DNA of 64,000 nt from Tanypteryx hageni (GCA_028673005.1 CM054112.1:186756564-186820563); one strand, 5' to 3'. Positions 24,501 through 34,860 are shown, counted from the stretch's first letter. Translations and numbers: made by a program. The notes: a model not told the origin generated them from the letters alone.

Positions 24501-27500
24501 AAATTAAAAATTACTGGTTATTGTAACATGAAGACATTAATTTTAATTGATATTAATCAATTGCCTTCATTTTCATACGAGAAGTATATGATCAGTTATG
24601 AAAAGTTCTTATCAGATATTGTTCATGCTTCTGCATAGTGCTTTTAAAGACTACATTATGGCACGGTCTCATCTATAACGCATTGTCTCAATATGAACCT
24701 TGTTACATTGAGGTTCTTATGTAATGTCTTTTATATTTTAGACAAAAAGAAGAAACCTTAATTGAAAACTCTAAAGGGAGTAAATAAAAGTGTTTGTGTA
24801 CATAATTTTTACTTTCTCCATACGTAGTATAGGAGAAGGTATTGTTTTCATGAAAAAATATATGCCAGGATTTCAGCAGAAATACATGTTTTCAGGTTCT
24901 CTGAACACGTTTTGACCATTTTCTCAATGATGTCTGTGTGTGTGTGCGTGCATGTATGTGTGCGAGAGAGAGAGAATTTTTTTGTGGGTGCTCGAACTCA
25001 AAAACTATTAATCAGGTCAATTCGAAAATTTATATTTAACATTTTTATAAAAGTCACAAGAACTGATTAGTTTTTAGTAAAAATCTGATGTGGCCACCAC
25101 ATGACTTTCTCCATACCTGTAATATTTCTAAAAATTCCAAATAGATTACATAATACTAAATATTTTAAGAAACTGCGAGAAAATTTTAGACTTTACAAAG
25201 AACAGAAATAAACTCAAACCATAGCCTTCTGATATAGGATATAGTCACAAAGCTCCAACAATTATGAAAAGAAAAAGGAGCATTACTAAGACGTAACTAA
25301 GCGTCAATTGTTAGCAATAGTCGTTGGTAGGTGGCATGGTGGTGGCAGATAAAAATATAAGGTATCTTAAACGATACATTATATGGGAAAATGTTTCAAA
25401 TAAAGGTTGTAGAAAATTAAATTCCCTACAACTTTTATTCCAATACATTTTTACATTTATCAAATATTAAAGGAAATATTTCAAAATAACGGATAAGTGA
25501 CAAGAGTAAACACCCCCTTCCGGTTGTCTGATTTTTACCAAAAAATAATCAGTTCTGGTGACTTTTATAAAAATGTTAAATATAAAATTTTGCATTGACC
25601 TGATTAATAGTTTTTGAGTTAAGAGCACCCACAAAAAGCTATCACATACACAAACACATCATCGAGAAAATGGTCAAAACGTGTTCATGGGACCTCAAAA
25701 CGTGTATTTCCATTGAAATCTGTCGATTTTTTTCATGAAAACAATACTTTCCCCTATACTACGTATGGAGAAAGTAAAAATTGGTCAACCGGAAGTGGAT
25801 GTTGACTCTTGTCACATTCATTATTTTGAGATATTTACTTTAATATTTGATATATTTAAGAACATACTGGAATAAAAGTTGCAGAAAATTTAATTTTCTA
25901 CAACCTTTGTTCGAAACTTTTTCCATATAATGCATTGTTTAAGAGATTTCTTAAAAACTAAATTATTTAGCTGCCACCACCATGCCAACTATTAAGGACT
26001 ATTGTTAACAATTGACGCTTAGTTACGTCTTAGTAATTCTCCTTTTTATTGTCTTAATTCTTGGAGCTTTGTGGCTATATCCAATATCAGAAGGCTATGG
26101 TTTGAATTTATCTCTGTTCTTGGGTAAGTCTAAAATTTTCTCGCAGTTTCTTAAAATATTTTTACTTTCTCCATATACTTATTATGAGAAAGTGTTGTTT
26201 TAATGAAAAAAGTTGAACTCGAGATTTCAGTGTTAATATGTACATGTTTTAAGGTTCCCTGAACACGTTCTGACTAGTTTCGCGATGATGTCTTTGTGTC
26301 TGTCTGACGGTCTGTATGTGATAGATTTTTGTGGCCGCTCTAACTCAAAAACTATTAACCAGGTCAACGCAAAATTTTATATTAAACATTTTTATAAAAG
26401 TTAGAAGATCTGGTTAGTTTTTGGTAAAAATCGGTCTACCGGAAGTGGGTGTTTACTCTTGTCACATCCGTTATTTTGCTTTAATATTTGATAAATGTAA
26501 AAACGTATTGGAATAAAAGCTGTAGGAAATTTCATTTTCTACAGCCTTTCTTTGATACATTTTTTCATATGATCCATTGTTTAAGAGATATCTTATATTT
26601 TTAGCTGCCACCACCATGCCACCTACTGAAGACTATTGTTAACAATTGGTTCTTAGTTATGTTTTAGTAACGCTCCTTTTTCTTTTCTTAATTGTCAACC
26701 GGAAGTAAATATTGACAACGATCCCAGAGCTAACAACATGTAATTTGCCATATAAATATGGAGAAAGTCATGGGTTGCCCACATCAGTTTATTTATTATG
26801 TAACCTATTTGGAATTTTAAGAAATATTTCAGGTATGGAGAAAGTCATGTTGTGACCACATCAGATTTCTATTAGGTGCTCACATGATGTTGTCTGTAAT
26901 TAAAGTATTCATCTGTGGACTATATCTACTTATGTATATACTAAGGAATGGTCAATATCTGTAGATGAAAGAAAGAAGTTGTAAAGAAGTCATTTACAGA
27001 TTTCATGGATATGATTCATTGATGCAATATAAATATTTTTAGATTCTGAAACCAGTTGGAGGGAATTGTTTAGAAGTATCTATTATAATAATACACAGAT
27101 TTTATCTGTCTAAAGAATACAGTAGTGCTATCTATCAGCGCTCGACCAGAACTAAATCGGCTATTATTGAAGTGAAATTATAGATTATCATTTGTTTACC
27201 TTAGCACCCAAGTTTTTAAATATAATAGATATTTTGTACAACATATTAAAAGTGCTTCGTAAAAATTCTTGAAATGCCAAGACGGCCAAGAAGTGTATCG
27301 AATGAATGTGAAAATGATAAAAGGAGAACAAGGGAAGAAAGTGAAAATGAATTGGCTGAAGAAAGAGTTCAACATCTAGAAACAGTTTGAATATGGCACC
27401 AAGAGCAAAATCCAGTGAATCAAATGAGCAGCGATGTAAATGTTTAGAAGCTGAAAGAAACAGACAGACTTCGAATGGAGAGGCAGAGAAATGGGCAAAA

Positions 27501-30500
27501 TCACTTAGTAGCATTGATAAAAGAAAATATACAGGTAGACGAATTCAAATGTGGTAATTTAACAGAAAAATTCAACTATTGTGGAGCCAAATATTTTCAG
27601 AAAGAGTTAAATCGAAATGTTATACTGATTGTTGTCATAATGGAAAAGTAAAGTTACCAGCATTATGGGACTCTCCTCATTTGATGAAAACATTGTTAAC
27701 TGAAGACTCCCCAAAAGGCAGAAATTTTAGGGACCACATAAGGTAGTATATAGGGGATGGAAAACTGGGAGATTCGATTGAAATCCCTGAAAATTGTTTC
27801 TCCAAAGAGGGAAATTGTGTTGATTTCTTATTTAACAAAGGCATTGATTCACAAGATACAACTTATTATTCAAAAGTATTCTTTGTGCTAAAAACGAAAT
27901 ATCACTATAACTGAACGAAAAAGTTTTAGAAAAACTGTCAGGCGAATTAAAAGAATACCTCAGTGTCGACTCTATAGACGAAGAAGATTGCAACAGTCTA
28001 TATCCTCTAGAGTTTCTACATAGTCTAAACCCAATAGGTATGCCGCCGCACAAACTTAGACTCAAAGAAGGAGCAATTATAATGTTGCTACGGAACTTGA
28101 GTCCCAAACATGGTCTTTTTAATGGAACAAGATTGGTAGTTAGAAAGCTGTTTTCTTCATTGATAGATGCTGGAATTATAACAGGAGTATTCCGAGGAAA
28201 TAGAGTGTTCATTCCTCGAATAGCATTGACCCCATAAGACATAAACCTGCCTTTTCAACTCGGAAGAAAACAGTTCCCAAATAGGCTTTCATACTCTATA
28301 AACAAGTCACAAGGTCAGACATTTGATGAAATTTGTACATAAATTCCTAAGCCCCCCCCTTACGCATGGGCAGCTTTATGTGGCTTTTTCCAGAGTAAGA
28401 AGTTTTAATCCTGTTAAAGTCTTTGGTGAAAGATTAACTAAAAACCCTGTATTTAACACATTCAGTGCAGGTGACTTAATATGAAGTCATCCATACCTTC
28501 CGCGGCTGGCGGGTGACTTCATATGAAGTCGTCAATCTAGGGATGCTATTTACCTTTAGTTTTGTTGCTAGCACGCTCGGGGTGACCTTTTTCGCTGCGA
28601 TGCTCTTAGTTGTTCCCTAACCATCGCAGAGGAAGCAGCCGTTTCAATGCCAGCCGATTTTTTGGATATCATATACAGGTAGCCCTCGATTTACGCCGGG
28701 GATGCGTTCCTGAACGAACCGGCGTAAATTGAAACGATTTTATAATGTAAATCAATGGGAAGTCAATGACATGCGTTCCCGGCACCAAAGCATTGACGAG
28801 TAATATAATGGCATTGCATTTAAAGTTCTGAAATAACGTAAAAATAATAAAGGGAATTTAGAAAATATATTTTGTACACTTAAAACCGGCAATGGCGTAA
28901 TGAAGCAGCGTAAGTTCTCTGACGAAGTCCCTGGTTGAGGATCGTCACGTTTTTTAAAGAAAGCACGCAGTGTGGACTCGTGATTTCTTCTTTCTTTCTA
29001 TCAAAATTTCATGCTGATGAATGCCATGATGCTCCTTTTCGCTGTAGCACTCCGCTCCCAGTCGTGGTCAATCTCACAGAGCTCATCAGTGAGTTTATCT
29101 ATGTCTGAGAGTATACGCTGGAGATCGATTGTCTTCATTTCACGTAGAGGAAACAAACCTTAATGAGTTCGTTCCTTACTCCTTATCTAGGCAGAAGGGA
29201 AATGTCTCACCGTGACGAGTGACTAATGCTCACGTGACTGTCGTGGAATGGTGTCGGTTTTTTAGGAGATTATCTCACAATTATAGCAATGAGTGGGTGC
29301 GCAATTCGTTAGTCCTTATGATTGACTGTAATTCTTTCGTGTGATCGATGTGTACAGTCATCTCTGCTATTACACGATAGTTGCATTCATGTAAGATTCC
29401 GACCTATAGAAAATCGCGTAATAAAAATAACCCCGGGACCTCCGTAGAGATTAAATTTGACCTTTGATAGGTTAAAGCGCCGGGAATGAAATCGCTTAAG
29501 AGCAAACTCGCATATGTAAAAGTTTACATTTTACAAGCAGCTTTTACCGATTAATCGATCTCATTAGAGCAAATTCGCAGAGATGACTGTATTTATAATT
29601 TTTATTCAAAATCAGCGATGTAAGAATTACGATGTAGTATAAGAAGCAGTACGAGCAAATTGTAAAACATTTTAGATAATAGTAAATAAATTTTTTTCAC
29701 TTTTTGACCTCCTACTTTCAAAATCGACGTTATTCTGAATCGGCGCAAATTGGACCGGCGCAAATCGAGGGCTATCTGTATAACTATGATAATTATAGCC
29801 TCTTAACGTCTATACTAGTGAAAATTAGAAGAAGAAAATACCCCGTCACCGGGAATGGCAAACAAATTTGTGCCCGCACGGAATGTGTTAAAGAAGTATT
29901 GTTGGAATAAAGTTTTAATTTAATCTCAAATGTTTTGTGGGTTTCAGCTAGTCAATATAATAACTCATAAGAATTTTTTTAAGTTTATTAACTTGGTAAT
30001 GTCTAATCTGCATGCTTACAATTTTACTTATTTTAGGCCTATTACTGGTACAAGAAGGCATCAGATAATGGACATGCAGCAGCAACTTATAACATGGCTC
30101 TGTTTCATGCCCAAGGTTTGGGTGGATTACGTCCTGATACTAATTTGGCTCATCAACTTCTTGAAAGAGCTTCTTTGATGGGACAGCCTGAAGCTACAGA
30201 TGCCCTTGCCCTTCTAACTTCTCTTAAACCTACTGGAAGTCATGATATCTGTGAAAATGATTCAGTACAAGCAACAGGCAGTGATGTTTCACAACACAAT
30301 AATCATGATAACAAGCAACTTTGGGGAGTTGATAACATTCAGAAAGATGTTAGGTCTAATGGCAGTAATGCCTCTAAATCTACTATTAATTCTAGTCTCA
30401 AGATATCCTTGGGGTGGTCTAAAGATACAGCTTTAAATCTTGATCACTTAATGGAATCATTCACCTTACCTTTCCGTAAGCTGGATGAAATGGAAGAATC

Positions 30501-30588
30501 ACTTGTAGATGTGTATATTGACAGCCCTTCTAAAGTCAAGAGAAGAGATTTTGACTATAAATCTGCGACACTTTATGCTCAACAGTAA
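21550..30588 (+). CDS. DELE1: DELE1-like (death ligand signal enhancer) protein, six coding exons
   Basis: Coding exons are 21550-21571, 21888-22906, 23040-23298, 23445-23692, 23838-24059 and 30037-30588, all GT-AG with matching phases, giving 773 codons. The N terminus ([17 protein letters not shown]) is basic and amphipathic like a mitochondrial presequence; an in-frame TAG at 21487 makes ATG 21550 the first start. Residues about 20-330 are Ser/Lys-rich with Cys pairs (48/51, 143/146, 153/155). Across the exon 2-3 junction lies [10 protein letters not shown] then [18 protein letters not shown], resembling the hydrophobic AISW-type segment of DELE1. Exons 5-6 encode SEL1/TPR repeats ([13 protein letters not shown], then [14 protein letters not shown]). 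In mammals DELE1 relays mitochondrial stress through OMA1 to the kinase HRI. That role is inferred here. Human DELE1 has more repeats and is shorter (about 515 residues). Confidence 0.75.
21888..22906 (+). CDS. DELE1: DELE1-like gene, coding exon 2 (long Ser/Lys-rich region)
   Basis: The acceptor is TTTTGCAG and the donor GCTGG|GTAAGT. It encodes 340 residues: low-complexity Ser/Asn/Lys sequence, a Cys cluster ([15 protein letters not shown]), and a conserved-looking end, [18 protein letters not shown]. An unexpected feature is the Cys cluster, which could bind metal. Confidence 0.88.
23040..23298 (+). CDS. DELE1: DELE1-like gene, coding exon 3 (hydrophobic segment and basic stretch)
   Basis: The acceptor is CCTTTCAG and the donor TCAT|GTAAAT. 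It encodes [18 protein letters not shown] and then a basic stretch ([13 protein letters not shown]) and [15 protein letters not shown]. The donor lies just before an in-frame TAA that would end the protein if the intron were retained. Confidence 0.85.
23445..23692 (+). CDS. DELE1: DELE1-like gene, coding exon 4
   Basis: The acceptor is TTTTCAG and the donor GAAGAG|GTAGGT. It encodes an acidic and polar segment ending [10 protein letters not shown], directly before the helical repeat region. Confidence 0.83.
23838..24059 (+). CDS. DELE1: DELE1-like gene, coding exon 5 (first SEL1/TPR repeat)
   Basis: The acceptor is GCTTTTACAG and the donor CTTGG|GTTTGT. It encodes a helix ([20 protein letters not shown]) and the SEL1-type [20 protein letters not shown] followed by DLTW. 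The repeat continues at 30037 with AYYWYKKA, which confirms the splice across the 6-kb intron. Confidence 0.85.
24060..24805 (+). other. Start of intron 5, no recognisable content
   Basis: AT-rich sequence after the donor. No element end or coding signal is seen before the repeat at 24806. Confidence 0.55.
24806..26157 (+). repeat. Dispersed 690-bp repeat, forward copy split by its own family
   Basis: The forward copy begins TTTTTACTTTCTCCATACGT, where TACTTTCTCC and a following GGAGAAgGTA can pair as a terminal hairpin. Its first half (24806 to about 25078) includes a TG/AG microsatellite and TCAAAAACTATTAATCAGG. Its second half resumes at about 25790 (TCAACCGGAAGTGGATG) and runs to 26157 (TCTCGCAGTTTCTTAAAATA). 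Between the halves lies a reverse-oriented full copy. It fills intron 5 of the DELE1-like gene. Confidence 0.75.
25079..25789 (-). repeat. Reverse copy of the same repeat, inserted inside the forward copy
   Basis: Read on the minus strand it starts TTTTTACTTTCTCCATACGT from 25789 and ends GAAAGTCATGTGGTGGCCAC near 25095. The host sequence GTAAAAATC/T sits at both junctions, consistent with a target duplication of about 7-8 bp. Terminal inverted blocks share ACTTTCTCCATAC. No protein is encoded. The reverse copy pairs with 24806-25078 and 25790-26157, so an intron transcript could form long hairpins. Confidence 0.7.
26158..26875 (+). repeat. Second forward copy of the repeat family
   Basis: It begins TTTTTACTTTCTCCATATAC and contains the same internal blocks in order: TCAAAAACTATTAACCAGG, ACCGGAAGTGGGTG, AGCTGCCACCACCATGCC and a near-complete end, ATGGAGAAAGTCATG. 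It directly abuts the first forward copy. Confidence 0.7.
26876..27273. other. Spacer before the Helitron remnant
   Basis: AT-rich. It may contain the unrecognised 5' end of the Helitron; no TC start could be fixed. Confidence 0.4.
28457..29887. mobile_element. piggyBac-type MITE inserted in the Helitron
   Basis: TTAA is duplicated at 28453-28456 and 29888-29891. The terminal inverted repeats are CACATTCAGTGCAGG on the left and CACATTCCGTGCGGGCAC on the reverse strand of the right end. Just inside the left end are two 16-base palindromes, GACTTAATATGAAGTC (28473-28488, imperfect) and GACTTCATATGAAGTC (28515-28530, perfect). Without the Tigger-type element nested in it the MITE would be about 330 bp. 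Removing it restores the Helitron reading frame. Confidence 0.8.
28676..29778 (-). mobile_element. Tigger-type element nested in the piggyBac MITE
   Basis: TA flanks both sides (28674-28675, 29779-29780). Ends are CAGGTAGCCCTCGATTTACG and, reversed from 29778, CAGATAGCCCTCGATTTGCG. On the minus strand at about 28900-29160 a broken frame reads [20 protein letters not shown] and then [20 protein letters not shown], which looks like the C-terminal tail of a Tigger transposase. It is an internally deleted copy. Confidence 0.85.
30037..30588 (+). CDS. DELE1: DELE1-like gene, last coding exon (second SEL1 repeat and C-terminal tail)
   Basis: The acceptor is CTTATTTTAG. It encodes the end of repeat one ([13 protein letters not shown]), repeat two ([17 protein letters not shown]), [20 protein letters not shown], then a polar tail of about 120 residues ending in LYAQQ. 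The stop is TAA at 30586. The tail is Ser/Asn/Asp-rich, with a hydrophobic patch near [16 protein letters not shown]. Confidence 0.88.
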   Translation, partial: AYYWYKKASDNGHAAATYNMALFHAQGLGGLRPDTNLAHQLLERASLMGQPEATDALALLTSLKPTGSHDICENDSVQATGSDVSQHNNHDNKQLWGVDNIQKDVRSNGSNASKSTINSSLKISLGWSKDTALNLDHLMESFTLPFRKLDEMEESLVDVYIDSPSKVKRRDFDYKSATLYAQQ

Positions 30589-31195
30589 ATTAGTCATTAC
30601 CATTTTTTACCTGAAAGGACAATTTTTGCAATGATGTTGATTACTTGAATATCCATCAGCACTGTACTGTAAATAGCTATCATTAAAATTTGGAGAAAGA
30701 TGTTTTTTTGGTGAGTGGAAAAACCTTGGCAGTTTTTGCAATAGCTTATGTGTTTAAACATTTGGATAGCATGCTTTTTGGTTGATGGAAGATGTCTGAT
30801 TTTTAAGAGGCTGTGATCTTTTGTATTATATAAATTGCGATTTTCAAGGTGAACTATTTAAGTTCATGGCCATGCGAAGAATGATTTCCTTAAGTACTTA
30901 AAGAATGCTAATTAAGGTTAAATCTTCAAGGTTAAGGTATATAATTCCATTTGTGATGAATATACTTCGTGACCTATTTTTTAATGAAATTAGACCATTA
31001 TAAATTTCTATCGATTTACCCAGTTATCTGTTATAGGAGTCTTAGATATGTAATAATCTAAATGATAATATTTATATAAGTTGAAAGGTTTTATCTACAT
31101 ATTTTACTTTTTGTGTAAAATATGAAACTTTTCTGTAGATGTGGAAATTGTTTCTTTGACTCGAGAGTGCCTGACCTGTAACTTGGTTCAATAAA
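30589..31195 (+). other. 3' UTR of the DELE1-like gene
   Basis: AT-rich, without repeats. It ends with a polyadenylation signal at 31190, followed by TTGTAGTTG-type GU-rich sequence. Confidence 0.6.
31190..31195 (+). terminator. Polyadenylation signal AATAAA of the DELE1-like gene
   Basis: AATAAA 602 bases after the stop, with a U/GU-rich stretch (ATATTTTGTAGTTGCC) about 25 bases downstream. Confidence 0.65.
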
Positions 31196-31483
31196 AAACT
31201 TACTTTCCATGCATAGTCATATTTTGTAGTTGCCTAATATGACAAATAAATGTAAACATTTTGTATTATTTCAGATATAAATGGATATAGCACAATATAC
31301 TTTTTGGTGTGGATCAGTAAATATTTGAAGCATTAGCAGCTCTATACATTTTGCACATACTGGTCTCTTTTTCCAAATTTCTTTAAGGACTAAAACTTGG
31401 TCATGGTCATTATTACCCAATTAGGCTGCTGGAGCATTCTGAGGACATGCAGCATTTTGACTTACATAGTATTATTTGTGACA

Positions 31484-31616
31484 TCAATTATCATTCTCTG
31501 TAGCCATTTTTGAGTAAATAAAATTTTCCAAATAATCGCCAAGAATAAACTACCAGTAATTTTTGCGCAATATCATTTTTATGATTAAATGGTCTGCAAA
31601 AGATGATATTTCAGGT
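31484..31616 (-). repeat. Inverted copy of the 17.7-kb repeat block
   Basis: On the minus strand this carries TATCATCTTTTGCAGACC, GGTAGTTTATTCTTGGCG and TTTACTCAAAAATGGCTAC, matching 17680-17830 closely and 19080-19230 more weakly. Confidence 0.7.
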
Positions 31617-31665
31617 GTCTTTAGAACGACTGTATCTTTGTCAATTTTATTGTCTTCGTGTAATG

Positions 31666-31995
31666 TCAAAATAAGCAATGCAGGTTTGTTTTTTTCTGGG
31701 AATACGATACTAAAATAATCTCATGGAAACCAAAAACTGAAGTATTGATGTACCTTTTCTTTGATGGCAAGAATTCTTTCGGTATATCCTGTTTGTTTTT
31801 TCTTACGGTTCCAACGTAGATAAGCTTTTTCTCGAGTAGGAATTTCTTTGCTAGTGGAATACTAGAGAACCAATTTCCACCAGTAATATTACAGCCGCTT
31901 CCATGCATTGGTTGTGTAACTCTAAGAACATTATCTTGGGGTGAATTGCTCTGAGCGAATGGTCCAGCCGGCTGCTTACCACAGTAAACTTCCAA
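31666..31995 (-). pseudogene. piggyBac-family transposase fragment
   Basis: The open frame reads YCGKQPAGPFAQSNSPQDNV, HGSGCNITGGNWFSSIPLAK, LIYVGTVRKNKQDIPKEFLP, NTSVFGFH and ILVSYSQKK. This is the central piggyBac DDE region: the G-x-NI(T/V)-x-DN(W/Y)F-like block around the second catalytic site (here GGNWFSS, so the Asp is replaced by Gly) and the GT-RKN-IP block. Both flanks are lost. The Asp-to-Gly change and the truncation indicate a dead copy. Confidence 0.8.
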
Positions 31996-33109
31996 GGGGA
32001 ACTATCAGAGGAGAAGCAATTAAAATATTGCGTGAATGAGTTATACTACATAGATTTTTAACCAAAAGGGAGAGCTTCAAATGTTGTTCGATAAATTCGG
32101 CAATAGGCGTGCCCCAAGAAAAATATTCTCAATCCTATTCGGAAGCATCTATATTATTATCCATATTCCCATTCAAATGCAGAAGAGACAATAGGATGGA
32201 TGTTGCGTGAGAGGAATCTCCGACTGCTTTTAAGGAAATTCAAGACAACTAGAGTGCTCATTATATAGAGTAATCATGATAGTAGTAACTGGAAAAGCAT
32301 GCCGATGCGTGACATGGAAATTTTGTTTAAGACGGACATGTTGGTGGAGTAAATAAATGATGTATTAAGGCGAAAACTAGCTGTGATTACCTGTCACATT
32401 TTGGCGATTGAATTCTTAGTTATTACTCAAATTCCAATTCAACCTCATTATTAAGTAAAAAATAAGACGGTCATACATAAGGTTGGTTCTACTATTGAAA
32501 ATTTCCCATGGTGTTTCTTGATAATTTTCAGATTATCACGCTCACATGGATTTAGAATTCTTCAAAGCAAATCGTGACATGAATTTGGGATAGGATTTAC
32601 AAGTTATTTATCAACATTTTGGAAGTAATTTTCGAGAACACGAAGAAATAAGTATAATTTTTGAAACATTGTTATATAAAAACGACACTGGTTTTCCTTT
32701 CAATTCCTTATTAAAGCAAAATGAGAGCAATCACGAGATATATGGGAACGGATCCAAATGCTACTCTCATTTGATTAAGATATCGTGCAGGTGGAATGCT
32801 GATGATTAAGTATTATGTGCATTGATGCATATTCCTAAAAATAAATTTCTTGGTAGAGATGGATAAAAGTTTTCAACTTGTCCGTGAATCGAACCCGATA
32901 CTTTGTGTCACCTGGCGGATTCTTCAAACCAGTTTTCAGGTCATTATGACTGTATTTACATTAGATACTTTTTTACAATAATAAAAGTGCTCGCCAGAGC
33001 TCGAAACAGATGGTCTGTACTACCTATGAAGACAGATATTTGGGTTGGGTTCTCCATCAAGTTCGGAATTTTTTCTCCTCTGCGTTGAAATAAACTTGTG
33101 CAGTATAAC
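31996..33109. other. Spacer with a tRNA-like box
   Basis: Mostly featureless AT-rich sequence. At about 32873-32935 the minus strand contains GGGTTCGATTCACGG, a B-box-like motif that may belong to a tRNA-derived SINE. No complete tRNA cloverleaf is seen. Confidence 0.35.
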
Positions 33110-33839
33110 CAGGGGTGTGCTAGAGCCGGTTGTTAAATTTTCAAGAATTTTGTGAGCCGGTTGTTAAACACGGCAATGATTATAAACATAAGGTATGAAA
33201 ATATACAATTAAATAAATTATATTAAAATAAAGGTATTAAAAACTCATCACTTCCTAATTATTTTACTACAATTTACTATTATATACCCAGATAGCACGA
33301 AAATTTTCGTATCCAGCGACAAGGATTGACGATTTGGATACGAAGCATCATCCCATATTAAACGAGCGTGAGTGCGGCCTTGGATAGAATCGCATACGTA
33401 AGAAGAAATCGTTTTCTCGGCACAACATTCTCTCCATATTTCAGGAAAACGTGACGCTGCAGCATTGATGAAAGAAGTCACTCAACTCCTCGTCGAGCTA
33501 TAAAAGTTAAAAAAGCTTATAAATCATCAACATTACTACCCACACTATACACCGGAGAAGAAGCGCTGGCGCTTCTTGTTGAGAACGACCTGACAAAGTC
33601 GCAGTACATTAACATTAGGAAAAGTGCAATTTCTTTACGTGTCACATTATTAATTTCGTCTCTCTTCCCCCTTCCCAATACAAAGTAATGTTCTCCAGCT
33701 TTCAACGCACGAGTAAAAGTATTTCGGGACTTTTTTATCTTCTCACCTTCTAAGCTCACACATTGTAACCAACTCGTGATTTTCTGTCAAGAAACAGTAC
33801 AATTTGTCATACAATTGCATCGGAGTGGATTTGGGATTG

Positions 33840-34250
33840 AGGAAGAGATTGGTAAAGTGTTTATGTTAGGAGTGTGATGCTATATGGGTCGGATACATGG
33901 ACATTGAAGAAGAGAGACAGGGAGAGGGTGGAGGCATATGAAATGTGGGTGTGGAGGAGGATGCTGAAGGTTAAATGGACTGACAGGATTACAAATGTGG
34001 AAGTGCTAAGAAGAGTAGAAGAGGAAAGGAGTTTGATGGACACGATAGTGACTAGGAAAAAGAAATGGATAGGACATGTTTTGAGAAGAGAGGGATTACT
34101 GAAGGATGTTATCGAAGGAACGGTGGAAGGAAGAAAGAAAAGAGGAAGAAGAAGAATTAAAATGTTGGATAATCTAAGGGAGGGAGGAGGGTATGGGGAG
34201 ATGAAGAGAAGGGCACAGGATAGAAAAAGGTGGAGGAGGAGCACCTGAAC
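33840..34250 (+). pseudogene. LINE reverse-transcriptase C-terminal fragment
   Basis: The open frame starts MMLYGSDTWTLKKRDRERVE and continues AYEMWVWRRMLKVKWTDR, VLRRVEEERSL, WIGHVLRREGLLKDVIEG and EMKRRAQDRKRW, the classic C terminus of an arthropod non-LTR retrotransposon ORF2 after the RT domain. It is 5'-truncated and lies in the hAT element. Likely the same clade as the LINE at the right edge. Confidence 0.85.
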
Positions 34251-34566
34251 CTGCAGATATGCAGAACACTATTTATTATCATAGATAAAATGATACATTA
34301 AATCAAATGTTCAGAAATGCATACGAAATATTTTTTCCGACTATATTCAGCTTTTCGCCCACAGAACGAACTGTTTTGAGGGGCATTTGAGCGATAAGCT
34401 TGTATATGGTGACTGAGTAAATAAGTGTTTTTGTAAGTGTGGTTCCAGTAAGTTGCAATGCTTTTCTGGAAAAGTGATGTCATGATATCTTGATTTCTTC
34501 ATATAACGGAAGTTATGGGGGTAAGCTGAAAAATAAGGTGTTTTAGCTTAAAATTTTCGTTATTTT

Positions 34567-34860
34567 TGAAATTATACAAATCACCAAACGAATATATGAA
34601 GGAAGAGTGAATGGCGAGAGAGGGAGAGGCAGACCGCGCAAGACTTGGTTGGACGTGGTTGGTGAGACTCTGAGAAAAAGGGACGTGAAAAGTATGAGGA
34701 ATAAAAGGAAATGTGTGACTCAGTGTATGAGTGTAAGTGAAGCAAAAGAAGTGTGCAAGGATAGAATTGTGTGGAGGAAGGTGGTGGGTTGGTAATTGGC
34801 AGACATGGCATGGCTTACCCCGCAAGGGAAAGCGTCAAGGTGTGTTGTTGTTGTTGTTGC
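34567..34860 (+). pseudogene. Second LINE 3' end with (TTG)n tail
   Basis: The frame reads GRVNGERGRGRPRKTWLDVV, then AKEVCKDRIVWRKVV and stop, a C-terminal motif of LINE ORF2 proteins from a different lineage than the fragment at 33840. About 60 bases later a (gtt)5-like run at 34840-34858 forms the expected 3' tail. Confidence 0.75.

Larger units (their letters stand above)
27274..29951 (+). pseudogene. Helitron Rep/helicase remnant, interrupted
   Basis: An ATG at 27274 opens [11 protein letters not shown] and then [20 protein letters not shown], as in Helitron N termini. A zinc-finger-like [12 protein letters not shown] and a [14 protein letters not shown] segment follow in shifted frames, then GRNFRDHIR. 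Most of the Rep and helicase body is deleted. From 28038 the PIF1-type helicase C terminus reads [47 protein letters not shown] and [12 protein letters not shown]. The last codons are split at 28453 by another element and resume at 29890 as KEVLLE and a stop, a normal Helitron ending. A candidate CTAG end lies at 29948-29951. Confidence 0.8.

Noticed and set aside
33861..34244. 127-codon open frame on the minus strand
   Set aside because: It is the shadow of the LINE ORF2 C terminus on the + strand, which has clear family motifs.
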